From Burkholderia guangdongensis (GTDB lineage: Bacteria; Pseudomonadota; Gammaproteobacteria; Burkholderiales; Burkholderiaceae), in the NCBI RefSeq assembly GCF_013403875.1, contig NZ_JACBNX010000001.1:434001-498000 (forward strand): DNA of 64,000 nucleotides, read 5' to 3'. Positions 35,223-43,168 of the stretch are shown here, in pieces. How positions within the stretch are numbered: the first letter of the stretch is position 1; each line of letters begins with the position of its first letter. The notes below the pieces were generated by a model, which was not told the DNA's origin, ran no database searches, and saw only the letters and a program-made list of their open reading frames with translations. A program made the translations under genes and the position numbers.

Positions 35223-36446
35223 TCAGATGTGCGGCGGAACGGCGGTTTCGCGCATCACGGCTTCCGGCGTGCGGTAGCGCTCGGCCATTTCGCGCTCTGT
35301 TTCGTTCTTCAGCTGGGCCTGCATGTACGCGCCGAGGTGGCGGGCATGCTGGACGATCGCGGCGCCGTACTGCGTGCGCACGTCGCTGTATTCCGACAGC
35401 GCATCGAGCGTATCGGCACGCGTCGCGAGCGCGGCGACGAGCGCCAGCGCGTCGCCGGCGGCCTTCGTGACGCCCATCCCGCAATGCGGCCGCGCAACGA
35501 ATGCGGCGTCGCCGAGCAACGCGATGCGGCCGAACGCCATTTGCGGCACTTCGAGGTCGTAGATCGGCTGGAACAGCGGCTGGGTCGCCCGTGACACGAC
35601 TTCAGCGAATTGCGGCGCGAGCAGCGCGTGCGCGGCTTCTTCCATGTCGTCGAGCACCTCGCGGCGAATCAGCGTCGGTGGAATGCCGCCGGCCCATAGC
35701 TTGCCCGTCTCGTCGGTCAGCAGGTTCGGCAGATCCTTGTCCTCGCTGGTCGCCCGGTACCAGACGAAGTTGTAGCGCCGCTCGTCCGGCTTCGTGCTGT
35801 TGCCCTGGCCGGCGACCGGATAGCCGATGATCTGCTCGCGATGCGGCAGGCCGAACGCGAAACGATCGAACAGCGCGGCGTGCGTGGCGTCCGACAGGTT
35901 GAGCTCGTCGACGAGGCCGCGCCACGCGACATACCCCGCATACTGGAGCCGGACGTCCGGCAGGAACTGTTCGCGCACTGCGGAGCGGAACCCGTCCGCC
36001 GCGATGACCAGGTCGGCATGCACGACCGTGCCGTCGGACAGCGTGACTGCCGCGCGGTCCGGGCCGTCGGAGACGGCCGTCACGATCGCGCCGGCGTGGT
36101 AGTGCTGGTCCGGCAACGCGGCGCGCAGCACGTGATACATCTTGCTCCACGCGGTGAGCGTCTGCGGCAGCCGGCGCTCGGAGACGACCGAGCCGTCCTG
36201 CGCGAGCGTGATCCGCGATTCCACCTTCACGCCGATCGATTCGTCGATGCGAACCCCGGCGGCGAGCATCACTTCGAACAGTTCGGGATGCGTAACGATG
36301 CCGGCGCCGCGGCCGGACAGCGCTTCCGGCACGCGCTCGAAGACGTCCACGTCCCAGCCGTTGCGCAGAAGGAGATTCGCGGCGAAGAGCCCGCCGAGCG
36401 AGCCGCCGATGATGGCGGCCTTGCGGTTCGTCGAAATGCTGTTCAT
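35223..36446 (-). CDS. FAD-dependent aromatic hydroxylase (third paralogue)
   Basis: 407 residues, class A flavoprotein monooxygenase. FAD motifs: GGSLGG (residues 14-19) and GDAAFVARPHCGMGVTKAAGDA (from about 312). It begins one base after the VOC gene ends, with GGAG seven bases before the ATG at 36446. An aromatic-acid or phenol hydroxylase next to a hydroquinone pathway may make hydroquinone, for instance by oxidative decarboxylation of a 4-hydroxybenzoate-like acid; that is inference. The long helical C-terminus distinguishes it from the two other copies. Confidence 0.9.
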   Translation of the reverse strand: MNSISTNRKAAIIGGSLGGLFAANLLLRNGWDVDVFERVPEALSGRGAGIVTHPELFEVMLAAGVRIDESIGVKVESRITLAQDGSVVSERRLPQTLTAWSKMYHVLRAALPDQHYHAGAIVTAVSDGPDRAAVTLSDGTVVHADLVIAADGFRSAVREQFLPDVRLQYAGYVAWRGLVDELNLSDATHAALFDRFAFGLPHREQIIGYPVAGQGNSTKPDERRYNFVWYRATSEDKDLPNLLTDETGKLWAGGIPPTLIRREVLDDMEEAAHALLAPQFAEVVSRATQPLFQPIYDLEVPQMAFGRIALLGDAAFVARPHCGMGVTKAAGDALALVAALATRADTLDALSEYSDVRTQYGAAIVQHARHLGAYMQAQLKNETEREMAERYRTPEAVMRETAVPPHI

Positions 36447-36447
36447 G

Positions 36448-36930
36448 TCAGTCTCCATCCGTTTCAGTGTTTTGCGTCGCCGCATTCGGGATGCTCAGGT
36501 GAGCGACCTCGGCGGCGGGGTAGTTGAGCTCGATCGTGACGCCGGACGGATCCTCGACGAAGACCTGGTGCAGTCCGAGACTCGGCACGGTCCGGTCGCG
36601 CCATTCGATCCGCTCGGCGCGAAGCCTGTCCCACATCGCTTCGACGCCGGTGGCGAGAAACGCGATGTGGTCGACGGTGCCGGTGCCCGTCTCCGACGCG
36701 TCCTTATCGCCGAGATACGCGGCGAGCCCGTCCGGGTTGTCCGGGTCGACGCCGATGATGTGGACCGTTCCGTAATCGGCTTCGTCGCCGCCCATGTAGA
36801 GCCACGCGCCGGGAAAGTCAAACGGAGGACGGTAGCCGCGCTTGAAGCCGAGCACACGCTCGTAGAACCGGCACGATTGCTCGAGATCGAGCGTGCGGAT
36901 CGAGTAGTGGGCCAGTCTGGATACAGGCAT
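36448..36930 (-). CDS. VOC-family protein (glyoxalase/extradiol dioxygenase fold)
   Basis: 160 residues in one VOC module pair: RLAHYSIRTLDLEQSCRFYERVLGF, then TVDHIAFLATGVEAMWDRLR, and a metal-ligand-like Glu in GVTIELNYP. Candidate metal ligands are His8, a second His in VDHIAF and the final Glu. It may act on a ring-cleavage or hydroxylation product. It is first in the leftward operon of hydroxylases and symporter; a paired palindrome lies immediately upstream of its ribosome site. Confidence 0.9.
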   Translation of the reverse strand: MPVSRLAHYSIRTLDLEQSCRFYERVLGFKRGYRPPFDFPGAWLYMGGDEADYGTVHIIGVDPDNPDGLAAYLGDKDASETGTGTVDHIAFLATGVEAMWDRLRAERIEWRDRTVPSLGLHQVFVEDPSGVTIELNYPAAEVAHLSIPNAATQNTETDGD

Positions 36931-36944
36931 TGAACACCTCTCTG

Positions 36945-36974
36945 TTTATCGAAAGATAAATTATCGTTCGATAA
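36945..36974 (-). promoter_or_regulatory. Two adjacent palindromic operators upstream of the VOC/hydroxylase operon
   Basis: TTTATC-GAAA-GATAAA (36945-36960) abuts TTATCG-TT-CGATAA (36961-36974). Both are dyads in an AT-rich patch starting 15 bp before the ATG, so a bound protein would block the promoter or ribosome loading. The 12-bp core of the second recurs before the MFS gene at 25773. No TetR/MarR gene is adjacent, so the repressor must act from elsewhere. Confidence 0.6.
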
Positions 36975-37019
36975 ATATAGTCGAAAACATCGACGGGTCA
37001 AGGCGCGAAGTGATCCGTG

Positions 37020-37304
37020 TTAACCCTGATCCTGAGGCGGGATTTCGCCGGCGACGATTTCGTCCGGGTAGCACCATACCCAGTGCTCGCCGGGCTCGAT
37101 CGAGCGGACGAGCGGATGGCCGGTCTCGCGATAGTGCCGGCTCGCGTGGCGGTTCGGCGACGAGTCGCAGCAGCCAACGCGCCCGCACGTCAGACACATG
37201 CGCAGGTGGACCCAGCGCCCGCCGGACTCGACGCACGTTTCGCAGTAGTCTTTGTCGGTGCGCAGCACGTGCGCTTCACCGAGGTGGGTGCAGTTCGTCG
37301 CCAT
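37020..37304 (-). CDS. UBP-type zinc finger protein
   Basis: 94 residues forming one zf-UBP domain: CTHLGEAHVLRTDKDYCETC, CLTCGRVGCCDSS and the His ligands in NRHASRHYRETGHPL, then WCYPDE. Bacterial stand-alone versions are common in Burkholderia and of unknown function. GAAGGAGCTGACG precedes the ATG at 37304. It lies downstream of the VOC operon's promoter region on the same strand, but as its own unit. Confidence 0.92.
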   Translation of the reverse strand: MATNCTHLGEAHVLRTDKDYCETCVESGGRWVHLRMCLTCGRVGCCDSSPNRHASRHYRETGHPLVRSIEPGEHWVWCYPDEIVAGEIPPQDQG

Positions 37305-37544
37305 CGTCAGCTCCTTCCGCGCAAGCTCGACAGCGCTGCGCGCGCATGGGTGCAAGCATGATCCGATGAATACATTCTGCATCGTTGCTTGCGCGACGCG
37401 CCTTAATCCTCCTGAATGGTTCGGAATCCCGGCTACAGGATCGCAGGCGTGGCGAGGGTGGCGTCCGGCCCGCGCGGCGGCCTTCATGACAACGCCTGAC
37501 GCGCGGAGTATCCTCGTGGCGCATGTCTATTCGAGGAGACTCCA

Positions 37545-38504
37545 TTGGATCTGTTCCAGTCGATGGAAGCGTTCGTCAGGGCTGCCGAAGCGCAGAGCTT
37601 CGCGAACGCGGCGCGCCAGCTCGGCGTCGCGAAATCGGTCGTCACCGCGCGCGTGAAGCAGCTCGAGGAACACTTCGGCGTGCCGCTGTTTCATCGATCG
37701 ACACGCGCGGTGCGCCTGTCCGAGCTCGGCGAGACGTACTACCGCGAATGCAGCGAGCTCGTGCGCAAGGCGCACGAATTGTCCGCGCGCTCGTCGAGCG
37801 ATCCTCAGGCGCTCGCGGGCACGCTGCATATCCACGTGCTGCCAGGCTTCGCGCTCGGCCATTTCTCGCGCGTGCTGACCGACTTCCGCGAAGCCTACCC
37901 GCGCATCGAGTTCGTCGTGACCGTCAACGATCGCGTGATCGACCCGGTGCAGGAAGGCTTCGATCTCGCGCTGCAGATCTACCCGGCCGCGTCGAACCTG
38001 CTGATCGAGCGGCGGCTCTTCCCGGTGCGCGGCGTGCTGTGCGCGGCGCCCGATTACCTGAAGCACGAGCCGGCGGTCGAGACGCCGCTCGATCTGCTGC
38101 GTCACGATTTCGCGTGCTATTCGTACTATCCCTGGGGCGAGCGCTGGCCGCTGATGCGCGGCAGCGAGCGCTTCGAGATCTCGCTCGCGCCGGTGCTGAA
38201 GACGAACAGCGTGCATCTGCTGCTCGAGTTCGCGCGCGCCGGCGCGGGCATCGCGTATCTGCCGACGATGGTCGCCGCGCCCGACCTGCTCGAGCAGCGC
38301 CTCGCGCGCGTGCTGCCGGAGTACGCGGCGCCGCCGCTGTGGCTGTCGGCCGTCTATCCGGCGTCGCATCGCGCGACGACGAAGGTCAAGGTGTTCGTCG
38401 ATTTCCTGCGCACGCGTTACGCGCGCGAGCCGCAGTGGGACAAGGCGCTCGGGATCGCGCCGCCCGACGAGGAGCCGGGCAGCGTCGACGACGAGCTCGC
38501 GTAG
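37545..38504 (+). CDS. LysR-family regulator of the hydroquinone pathway (probable)
   Basis: 319 residues with N-terminal HTH (MEAFVRAAEAQSFANAARQLGVAKSVVTARVKQLEEHFGV) and LysR ligand domain. The start is TTG at 37545, with CGAGGAGACTCCA in front and the expected family N-terminus (DLFQSMEAFV). It lies directly upstream of hapC on the same strand, with a T-N11-A box and a 52-bp direct repeat in the gap, so it is the obvious candidate regulator of the pathway. Confidence 0.92.
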   Translation: MDLFQSMEAFVRAAEAQSFANAARQLGVAKSVVTARVKQLEEHFGVPLFHRSTRAVRLSELGETYYRECSELVRKAHELSARSSSDPQALAGTLHIHVLPGFALGHFSRVLTDFREAYPRIEFVVTVNDRVIDPVQEGFDLALQIYPAASNLLIERRLFPVRGVLCAAPDYLKHEPAVETPLDLLRHDFACYSYYPWGERWPLMRGSERFEISLAPVLKTNSVHLLLEFARAGAGIAYLPTMVAAPDLLEQRLARVLPEYAAPPLWLSAVYPASHRATTKVKVFVDFLRTRYAREPQWDKALGIAPPDEEPGSVDDELA

Positions 38505-38517
38505 CGGCTTGGGCTCA

Positions 38518-38622
38518 CATTCAGCACATTTAATGTGGTCGCGCGGACGCGGTGCTGGCGTCCGGTTCGCATTCAGAAAATTTAAGGTTTCCCCGCGGAC
38601 GCGGCGCCGGCGTTCGGTTCGG
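38518..38622 (+). repeat. 52-bp imperfect direct repeat upstream of hapC
   Basis: Two copies (38518-38569 and 38570-38621) share CATTCAG, an AT-rich TTTAA core, a GCGGACGCGG block and CGGTTCG. Each copy contains TTCAG-N5-TTAA, which resembles the CTGAA-type sites elsewhere read on the other strand. It may be a duplicated regulator site. Confidence 0.7.
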
Positions 38623-38662
38623 TTGATTTAAGTACTTTCCCTAGCCGCCGATCGCCGCACGC

Positions 38663-38692
38663 ATGGTTCGCGTTTCGCGAACCTCGAACCAT
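38663..38692 (+). promoter_or_regulatory. LysR-type operator (T-N11-A palindrome) upstream of hapC
   Basis: GGTTCGCG (38665-38672) and CGCGAACC (38676-38683) form a perfect dyad with a 3-bp spacer, giving T-N11-A within it, and a third half-site CGAACC follows at 38685. It lies 73-102 bp before the hapC ATG, the usual place for a LysR activator. Confidence 0.6.
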
Positions 38693-38764
38693 TGCCCACC
38701 CCCACCGTCCCCGCCTAATCTTCACGTCAACGGAAGCCGCGCTTCCCTTGACATGGAGACAGAC

Positions 38765-39256
38765 ATGCAACAGACCCGCCTCGGCAGCCTCGACGATTTC
38801 CAGAAAGGCTCGATCGAAATCATCACCGGCCGCGCCGAACACTACGTGATGTCGAACGTATTCGAAGTGGCGAGCCGCTCGAAGCCGTACGAGAAAGTCG
38901 TCGTCGGCAAGAACCTGAAGTACGTGATCGAAACGCTGCGCGCGGAAGGCGATTCGCCGTGGTTCGTCGCATCGCACGATGAGTTCGCGATTACGCTCGA
39001 CGGCGAGATCAAGATCCATTTCGTGAAGCCCGCCGCGGGCCCGCTCGTCGGCGACGACGTCGAGGGCACCGTACGGCTCGCCGGCCAGCCCGAAGGCGCG
39101 AGCATGGGCTACGTGCTGCTGCGTCGCGGCCACCAGGCGCTGCTGCCCGCCGGCGCCGCGTATCGCTTCGAGGCGGTCAAGCCGGGCGTCGTGCTGCAGC
39201 AGACGATTCTCGGTGCGTGCTCGGTCGAGAAGTGGGCCGAGATCTGCATCCACTGA
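38765..39256 (+). CDS. hapC: Hydroquinone 1,2-dioxygenase small subunit
   Basis: 163 residues, soluble. Length and context match the small subunit of the two-component hydroquinone dioxygenase (HapC of Pseudomonas fluorescens ACB, PnpC1 in nitrophenol degraders), which with the large subunit cleaves hydroquinone to 4-hydroxymuconic semialdehyde using Fe(II) and O2. It has a cupin-like stretch (FVASHDEFAITLDGEIKIHF ... GHQALLPAGAAYRFEA). The ATG at 38765 has GGAG seven bases upstream; an ATG at 38753 is also in frame. The assignment leans on the next three genes. Confidence 0.82.
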   Translation: MQQTRLGSLDDFQKGSIEIITGRAEHYVMSNVFEVASRSKPYEKVVVGKNLKYVIETLRAEGDSPWFVASHDEFAITLDGEIKIHFVKPAAGPLVGDDVEGTVRLAGQPEGASMGYVLLRRGHQALLPAGAAYRFEAVKPGVVLQQTILGACSVEKWAEICIH

Positions 39257-39314
39257 CCGCATACGCCCGACCCGCCCGATCCGCCCGACCCGACGATTTA
39301 GACAGGAGCCCGAC

Positions 39315-40307
39315 ATGAATTCCGTTCCGCAACAAAACGTGACCGCCACCGATCCGAATCCGGTCACCGGCTACCGCACGTTCCGCCTCGGCGATTTCGA
39401 GTTCAGCCGCGATGCGTACTTCGTGACCGTCAAGTGGCCGTCGAACGGCCAGCAGCGCTCGCACCAGATGGACGCCGACGACTTCCTGCGCGCGATGATG
39501 CGCGACGTCGCGTGGGGATTCTTCTACGGCTGGGTGAACTTCGACGAAGTGATCGGCACGCGCAACCACTATGGCCGCGTCGACCTGTATGCCGGCGCGT
39601 ACAACGCGAGCTTCCGCGAAGCCGGCGCCGACTACACGCAGCAGTTCGACACGCCGCTGATCATGGCGACGTTCAAGGCGATCCTGAAGGACTGGGTGAA
39701 TGAGGGCTTCGATCCGTTCGCGGCGCCCGAGGAGACCGGCTCCGCGTTCGGCCCGAAGCATGGCGACAACATCGCCGCGATCGAGCGCTCGCGGATCGCG
39801 ACGAAGCGGATGCCCGGCCTCGACGGCGATTCGCCGCTGCGCGACGACCTGCCGGTCAACCGCCAGTTCACGGACATCACGCAGGACGAGCCCGAGATTC
39901 ATGCGGCGCCCGGCTTCGAGCGCGAGCTGCACGCGTTCAACCTGTTCAAGTACCTGTCGCGCTCTGATGTCACGTGGAACCCGTCGGTCACGTCGGTCTG
40001 CAAGCAGAGCCTGTTCTGCCCGACGACCGAGGAGTTCACGCTGCCGGTCTTCCACGGCAACGACCGCGTCGAATGGTTCCTGCAGCTCTCCGACCAGATC
40101 ATCTGGGACGTCGCGGACAAGAATACCGGCGAGCCGCGCGCGCGAATCACGATGAACGCCGGCGACATCGCCGCGATGCCGGCCGACATCCGTCACAAGG
40201 GCTACTCGCAGAAGCGCTCGATGCTGCTCGTGTGGGAGAACGCGACGCCCGATCTGCCGAAGCGCTACGAGAGCGGCGAGCTGCCGCCTTACCCGGTCCA
40301 GATGTGA
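39315..40307 (+). CDS. hapD: Hydroquinone 1,2-dioxygenase large subunit
   Basis: 330 residues, close to the 339 of HapD/PnpC2. It is the catalytic, non-haem Fe(II) subunit; candidate metal-binding residues lie in the His/Glu-rich C-terminal half (TLPVFHGNDRVEWFLQ and MPADIRHKGYSQ). Automatic annotations sometimes call this family hydroxyquinol dioxygenase, but the two-subunit form followed by semialdehyde dehydrogenase and maleylacetate reductase fits hydroquinone cleavage. CAGGAGCCCGAC precedes the ATG at 39315. Confidence 0.82.
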   Translation: MNSVPQQNVTATDPNPVTGYRTFRLGDFEFSRDAYFVTVKWPSNGQQRSHQMDADDFLRAMMRDVAWGFFYGWVNFDEVIGTRNHYGRVDLYAGAYNASFREAGADYTQQFDTPLIMATFKAILKDWVNEGFDPFAAPEETGSAFGPKHGDNIAAIERSRIATKRMPGLDGDSPLRDDLPVNRQFTDITQDEPEIHAAPGFERELHAFNLFKYLSRSDVTWNPSVTSVCKQSLFCPTTEEFTLPVFHGNDRVEWFLQLSDQIIWDVADKNTGEPRARITMNAGDIAAMPADIRHKGYSQKRSMLLVWENATPDLPKRYESGELPPYPVQM

Positions 40308-40473
40308 TGTGTCGGAGTGCGCTTCGCATCGCTTAGCATCGCGTCGCGCGCCACCGCCGAACACGCCGGATCACCGACTCCCAGGTGACGCAGTGCACGG
40401 TGCCGGACAGCCGGCACCGCCGGGCCGACTTCGCCCGCGCGCTCGCGTCGCCACGTTCGAACTCAGGATCGAC

Positions 40474-41937
40474 ATGCAAACCCAACTCTTCATCAACGGC
40501 CGCTTCGTGCCGGCCGCGAGCGGCGAAACGCTGGCGACGCTGAACCCGCACGACAACTCGGTGATCGCGGATGTCGCGATGGCCGGCCAGGCCGACATCG
40601 ACCGCGCGGTCGATGCCGCGCAGGCCGCGTTTCCGACGTGGAGCCGGCTCGCGGCGATGGAGCGCGGCCGTCTGCTGCTGAAGCTCGCCGATGCGATCGA
40701 AGCGAACGCGGAGCGCCTCGCGCGGCTCGAATCGCTCGACACCGGCCATCCGATCCGCGACACGCTGAACCTCGACGTGCCGCGCACCGCCGCGACGTTC
40801 CGCTACTTCGGCGGGATGGCGGACAAGTTCGAAGGGTCGGTGATCCCGGTCGAGGCGGGCTTCCTGAACTATCTGCTGCGCGAGCCGATCGGCGTCGTCG
40901 GCCAGGTCGTGCCGTGGAATTTTCCGCTGATGTTCACGAGCTGGAAGATGGCGCCCGCGCTCGCGGCCGGCAACGCGGTCGTGATGAAGCCGGCCGAGCT
41001 GACGCCGCTGTCGAGCCTCGCGATCGCCGAGCTGATGGCCGAGGTCGGCTTCCCCGACGGTGTCGTCAACGTGCTGCCGGGGCTCGGGCATGTCGCGGGC
41101 CAGTACATCGCCGAGCATCCGGGGATCGGCAAGGTTGCGTTCACCGGTTCCACCGCGGTCGGTCGCAAGATCGTGCAGGCGTCGAGCGGCAACCTGAAGA
41201 AGGTGCAGCTCGAGCTCGGCGGGAAGGGGGCGAACGTCGTGTTCGGCGACGCGAACATCGACGCGGTCGTGCAGGGCTCCGCGTTCGGGATCTTCCACAA
41301 CCAGGGCCAGGCGTGTATCGCCGCGTCGCGGCTGATCGTGCACGAGTCGATCGCCGACGAGCTGCTCGAGAAGTTCACCGCGCTCGCGCGCTCGATCAAG
41401 ATCGGCGATCCGCTCGATCCGACGACCGAGATGGGGCCGCTGACGTCGCTGCAGCATCGCGACCGCGTGCTGTCGTACGTCGACGTCGCGCGCAGCGAGG
41501 GCGGCCGCGTGCTGTCCGGCGGCAACGCGCCGAGCGCGGCCGCGCTCGCGAACGGTTGCTACGTCGAGCCGACGATCGTCGCCGCGAAGGCGACCGACCG
41601 TGTCGCGCAGGAGGAGGTGTTCGGCCCGTTCGTCACGGTGACGACGTTCCGCACCGACGACGAAGCGCTCGCCATCGCGAACGGCACCGAGTACGGCCTC
41701 GGCGCGGGCCTGTGGACTCGCGACCTGCAGCGCGCGCATCGGTTCGCGCGAAACCTGAAGAGCGGGATGGTCTGGATCAACTGCTACAAGCGCGTGAGCC
41801 CGGCTTCGCCGTTCGGCGGCACCGGCTCGAGCGGCTACGGCCGCGAGATGGGCTTCGAGGTGATGCGCGAGTACACGCAGGCGAAGTCGGTCTGGGTGAA
41901 CGTCGACGCGCAGATCCCGCCGTACTACCCGCGCTGA
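40474..41937 (+). CDS. hapE: 4-Hydroxymuconic semialdehyde dehydrogenase (aldehyde dehydrogenase family)
   Basis: 487 residues, complete ALDH fold. The general base Glu is in VQLELGGKGANVVF, the catalytic Cys in NQGQACIAASRL, and the NAD-binding motif FTGSTAVGRKI is present. Position between hapD and the maleylacetate reductase gene indicates HapE/PnpD, which oxidises 4-hydroxymuconic semialdehyde to maleylacetate. The ATG at 40474 follows CTCAGGATCGAC; the upstream frame extension to 40309 is a proline/arginine-rich artefact. Confidence 0.9.
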   Translation: MQTQLFINGRFVPAASGETLATLNPHDNSVIADVAMAGQADIDRAVDAAQAAFPTWSRLAAMERGRLLLKLADAIEANAERLARLESLDTGHPIRDTLNLDVPRTAATFRYFGGMADKFEGSVIPVEAGFLNYLLREPIGVVGQVVPWNFPLMFTSWKMAPALAAGNAVVMKPAELTPLSSLAIAELMAEVGFPDGVVNVLPGLGHVAGQYIAEHPGIGKVAFTGSTAVGRKIVQASSGNLKKVQLELGGKGANVVFGDANIDAVVQGSAFGIFHNQGQACIAASRLIVHESIADELLEKFTALARSIKIGDPLDPTTEMGPLTSLQHRDRVLSYVDVARSEGGRVLSGGNAPSAAALANGCYVEPTIVAAKATDRVAQEEVFGPFVTVTTFRTDDEALAIANGTEYGLGAGLWTRDLQRAHRFARNLKSGMVWINCYKRVSPASPFGGTGSSGYGREMGFEVMREYTQAKSVWVNVDAQIPPYYPR

Positions 41938-41956
41938 ACGAGATCGAGGAGCCGCC

Positions 41957-43015
41957 ATGGAATCGTTCGTCTACAACGGCCTGCCCGGCCGGGTCGTGTT
42001 CGGCGCGGGCAGCCTCGCGCAACTGCCTCGGGAGATCGAGCGGCTCGGCGCGACGCGCGCGATCGTGCTGTCGACGCCACCGCAGCGGGCCGATGCCGAA
42101 GTGCTCGCGAAGCGTCTCGGCGACCGCGCGGCCGGCGTCTTCGCTGAAGCGGTGATGCACGTGCCGGTCGAGACCGCGCGTGCCGCGCGCGATTATGCGG
42201 CGCGGGTCGGCGCGGACTGTGCGATCGCGATCGGCGGCGGCTCGACGACGGGGCTCGGCAAGGCGATCGCGCTCGAGTCCGGGCTGCCGATCGTCGCGGT
42301 GCCGACCACCTACGCGGGCTCGGAGATGACGCCGATCTACGGGCTCACCGAAGCCGGCGTGAAGAAGACCGGGCGCGACCTGCGCGTGCTGCCGAAAACC
42401 GTGATCTACGACCCGGAGCTGACGCTGTCGCTGCCGGTGCCGATGTCGGTGACGAGCGGGATCAACGCGATCGCGCACGCGGCCGAAGGGCTCTATGCGC
42501 AGGATGCGAATCCGATCGTGAGCCTGATGGCGGAGGAGGGGATTCGCGCGCTCGCCGACGGGCTGCCGCGCATCGTCGCCGATCCCGCCGATGTCGACGC
42601 GCGCGCGCGCGGACTCTACGGCGCGTGGCTCTGCGGCGCGGTGCTCGGCAACGTCGGGATGGCGCTGCATCACAAGCTGTGCCACACGCTCGGCGGCACG
42701 CTGAATCTGCCCCACGCGGAAACGCACACTATCGTGCTGCCGCACGCGCTCGCGTACAACCGCGACGCGGCGCCGGCCGCGATGCGACGGATCGCGAACG
42801 CGCTCGGCACCGACGATGCGGCGCGCGGCGCGTACGACCTCGCCGCGTCGAGCGGCGCGCCGCTCGCGCTGAAGGATATCGGCATGCGCGAAGGGGATAT
42901 CGACACGGTGCTCGATCTCGCGCTGCAGAACCCGTACTGGAACCCGCGGCCGGTCGAGCGCGCGCCGCTGCGCGCGTTGCTCGAAGCGGCGTACGAAGGG
43001 CGGCGACCCGACTGA
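41957..43015 (+). CDS. hapF: Maleylacetate reductase
   Basis: 352 residues of the iron-containing alcohol dehydrogenase superfamily, maleylacetate reductase branch: N-terminal FVYNGLPGRVVFGAG, nucleotide motif GGGSTTGLGKAIAL, VPTTYAGSEMTPIYG, and the metal/active-site region HHKLCHTLGGTLNLPHAETHTIVLPH. It reduces maleylacetate to 3-oxoadipate with NAD(P)H, the last step before the beta-ketoadipate route. GAGGAGCCGCC precedes the ATG, 19 bp after hapE. Confidence 0.94.
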   Translation: MESFVYNGLPGRVVFGAGSLAQLPREIERLGATRAIVLSTPPQRADAEVLAKRLGDRAAGVFAEAVMHVPVETARAARDYAARVGADCAIAIGGGSTTGLGKAIALESGLPIVAVPTTYAGSEMTPIYGLTEAGVKKTGRDLRVLPKTVIYDPELTLSLPVPMSVTSGINAIAHAAEGLYAQDANPIVSLMAEEGIRALADGLPRIVADPADVDARARGLYGAWLCGAVLGNVGMALHHKLCHTLGGTLNLPHAETHTIVLPHALAYNRDAAPAAMRRIANALGTDDAARGAYDLAASSGAPLALKDIGMREGDIDTVLDLALQNPYWNPRPVERAPLRALLEAAYEGRRPD

Positions 43016-43078
43016 AGAGAGGTGCGCCTGACGGTGCATCCACCAGGCAGAATATTTAGTTTTACAGAAGATTGGTTA

Positions 43079-43143
43079 AAGCGCTAATGCGCGGACGCCG
43101 ATCCACAGCTTTGCACGGGATCGGAGCAAGCGCTAAGGCGCCA
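43079..43143 (+). promoter_or_regulatory. Repeated element in the hapF-ABC transporter gap
   Basis: AAGCGCTAATGCGC (from 43079) and AAGCGCTAAGGCGC (from 43128) are 49 bp apart, with an inverted pair CCGATCC / GGATCGG between them. An AT-rich patch (AATATTTAGTTTTACAG) lies just upstream. Together they suggest a separate promoter for the transporter genes in this 153-bp gap. Confidence 0.35.
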
Positions 43144-43168
43144 ACTCCGATCGACACAGGAGACAACC

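Noticed and set aside
39315..40307. Hydroxyquinol 1,2-dioxygenase for the large dioxygenase subunit
   Set aside because: That enzyme is a single-type intradiol protein; the paired small subunit and the following semialdehyde dehydrogenase fit hydroquinone dioxygenase better.
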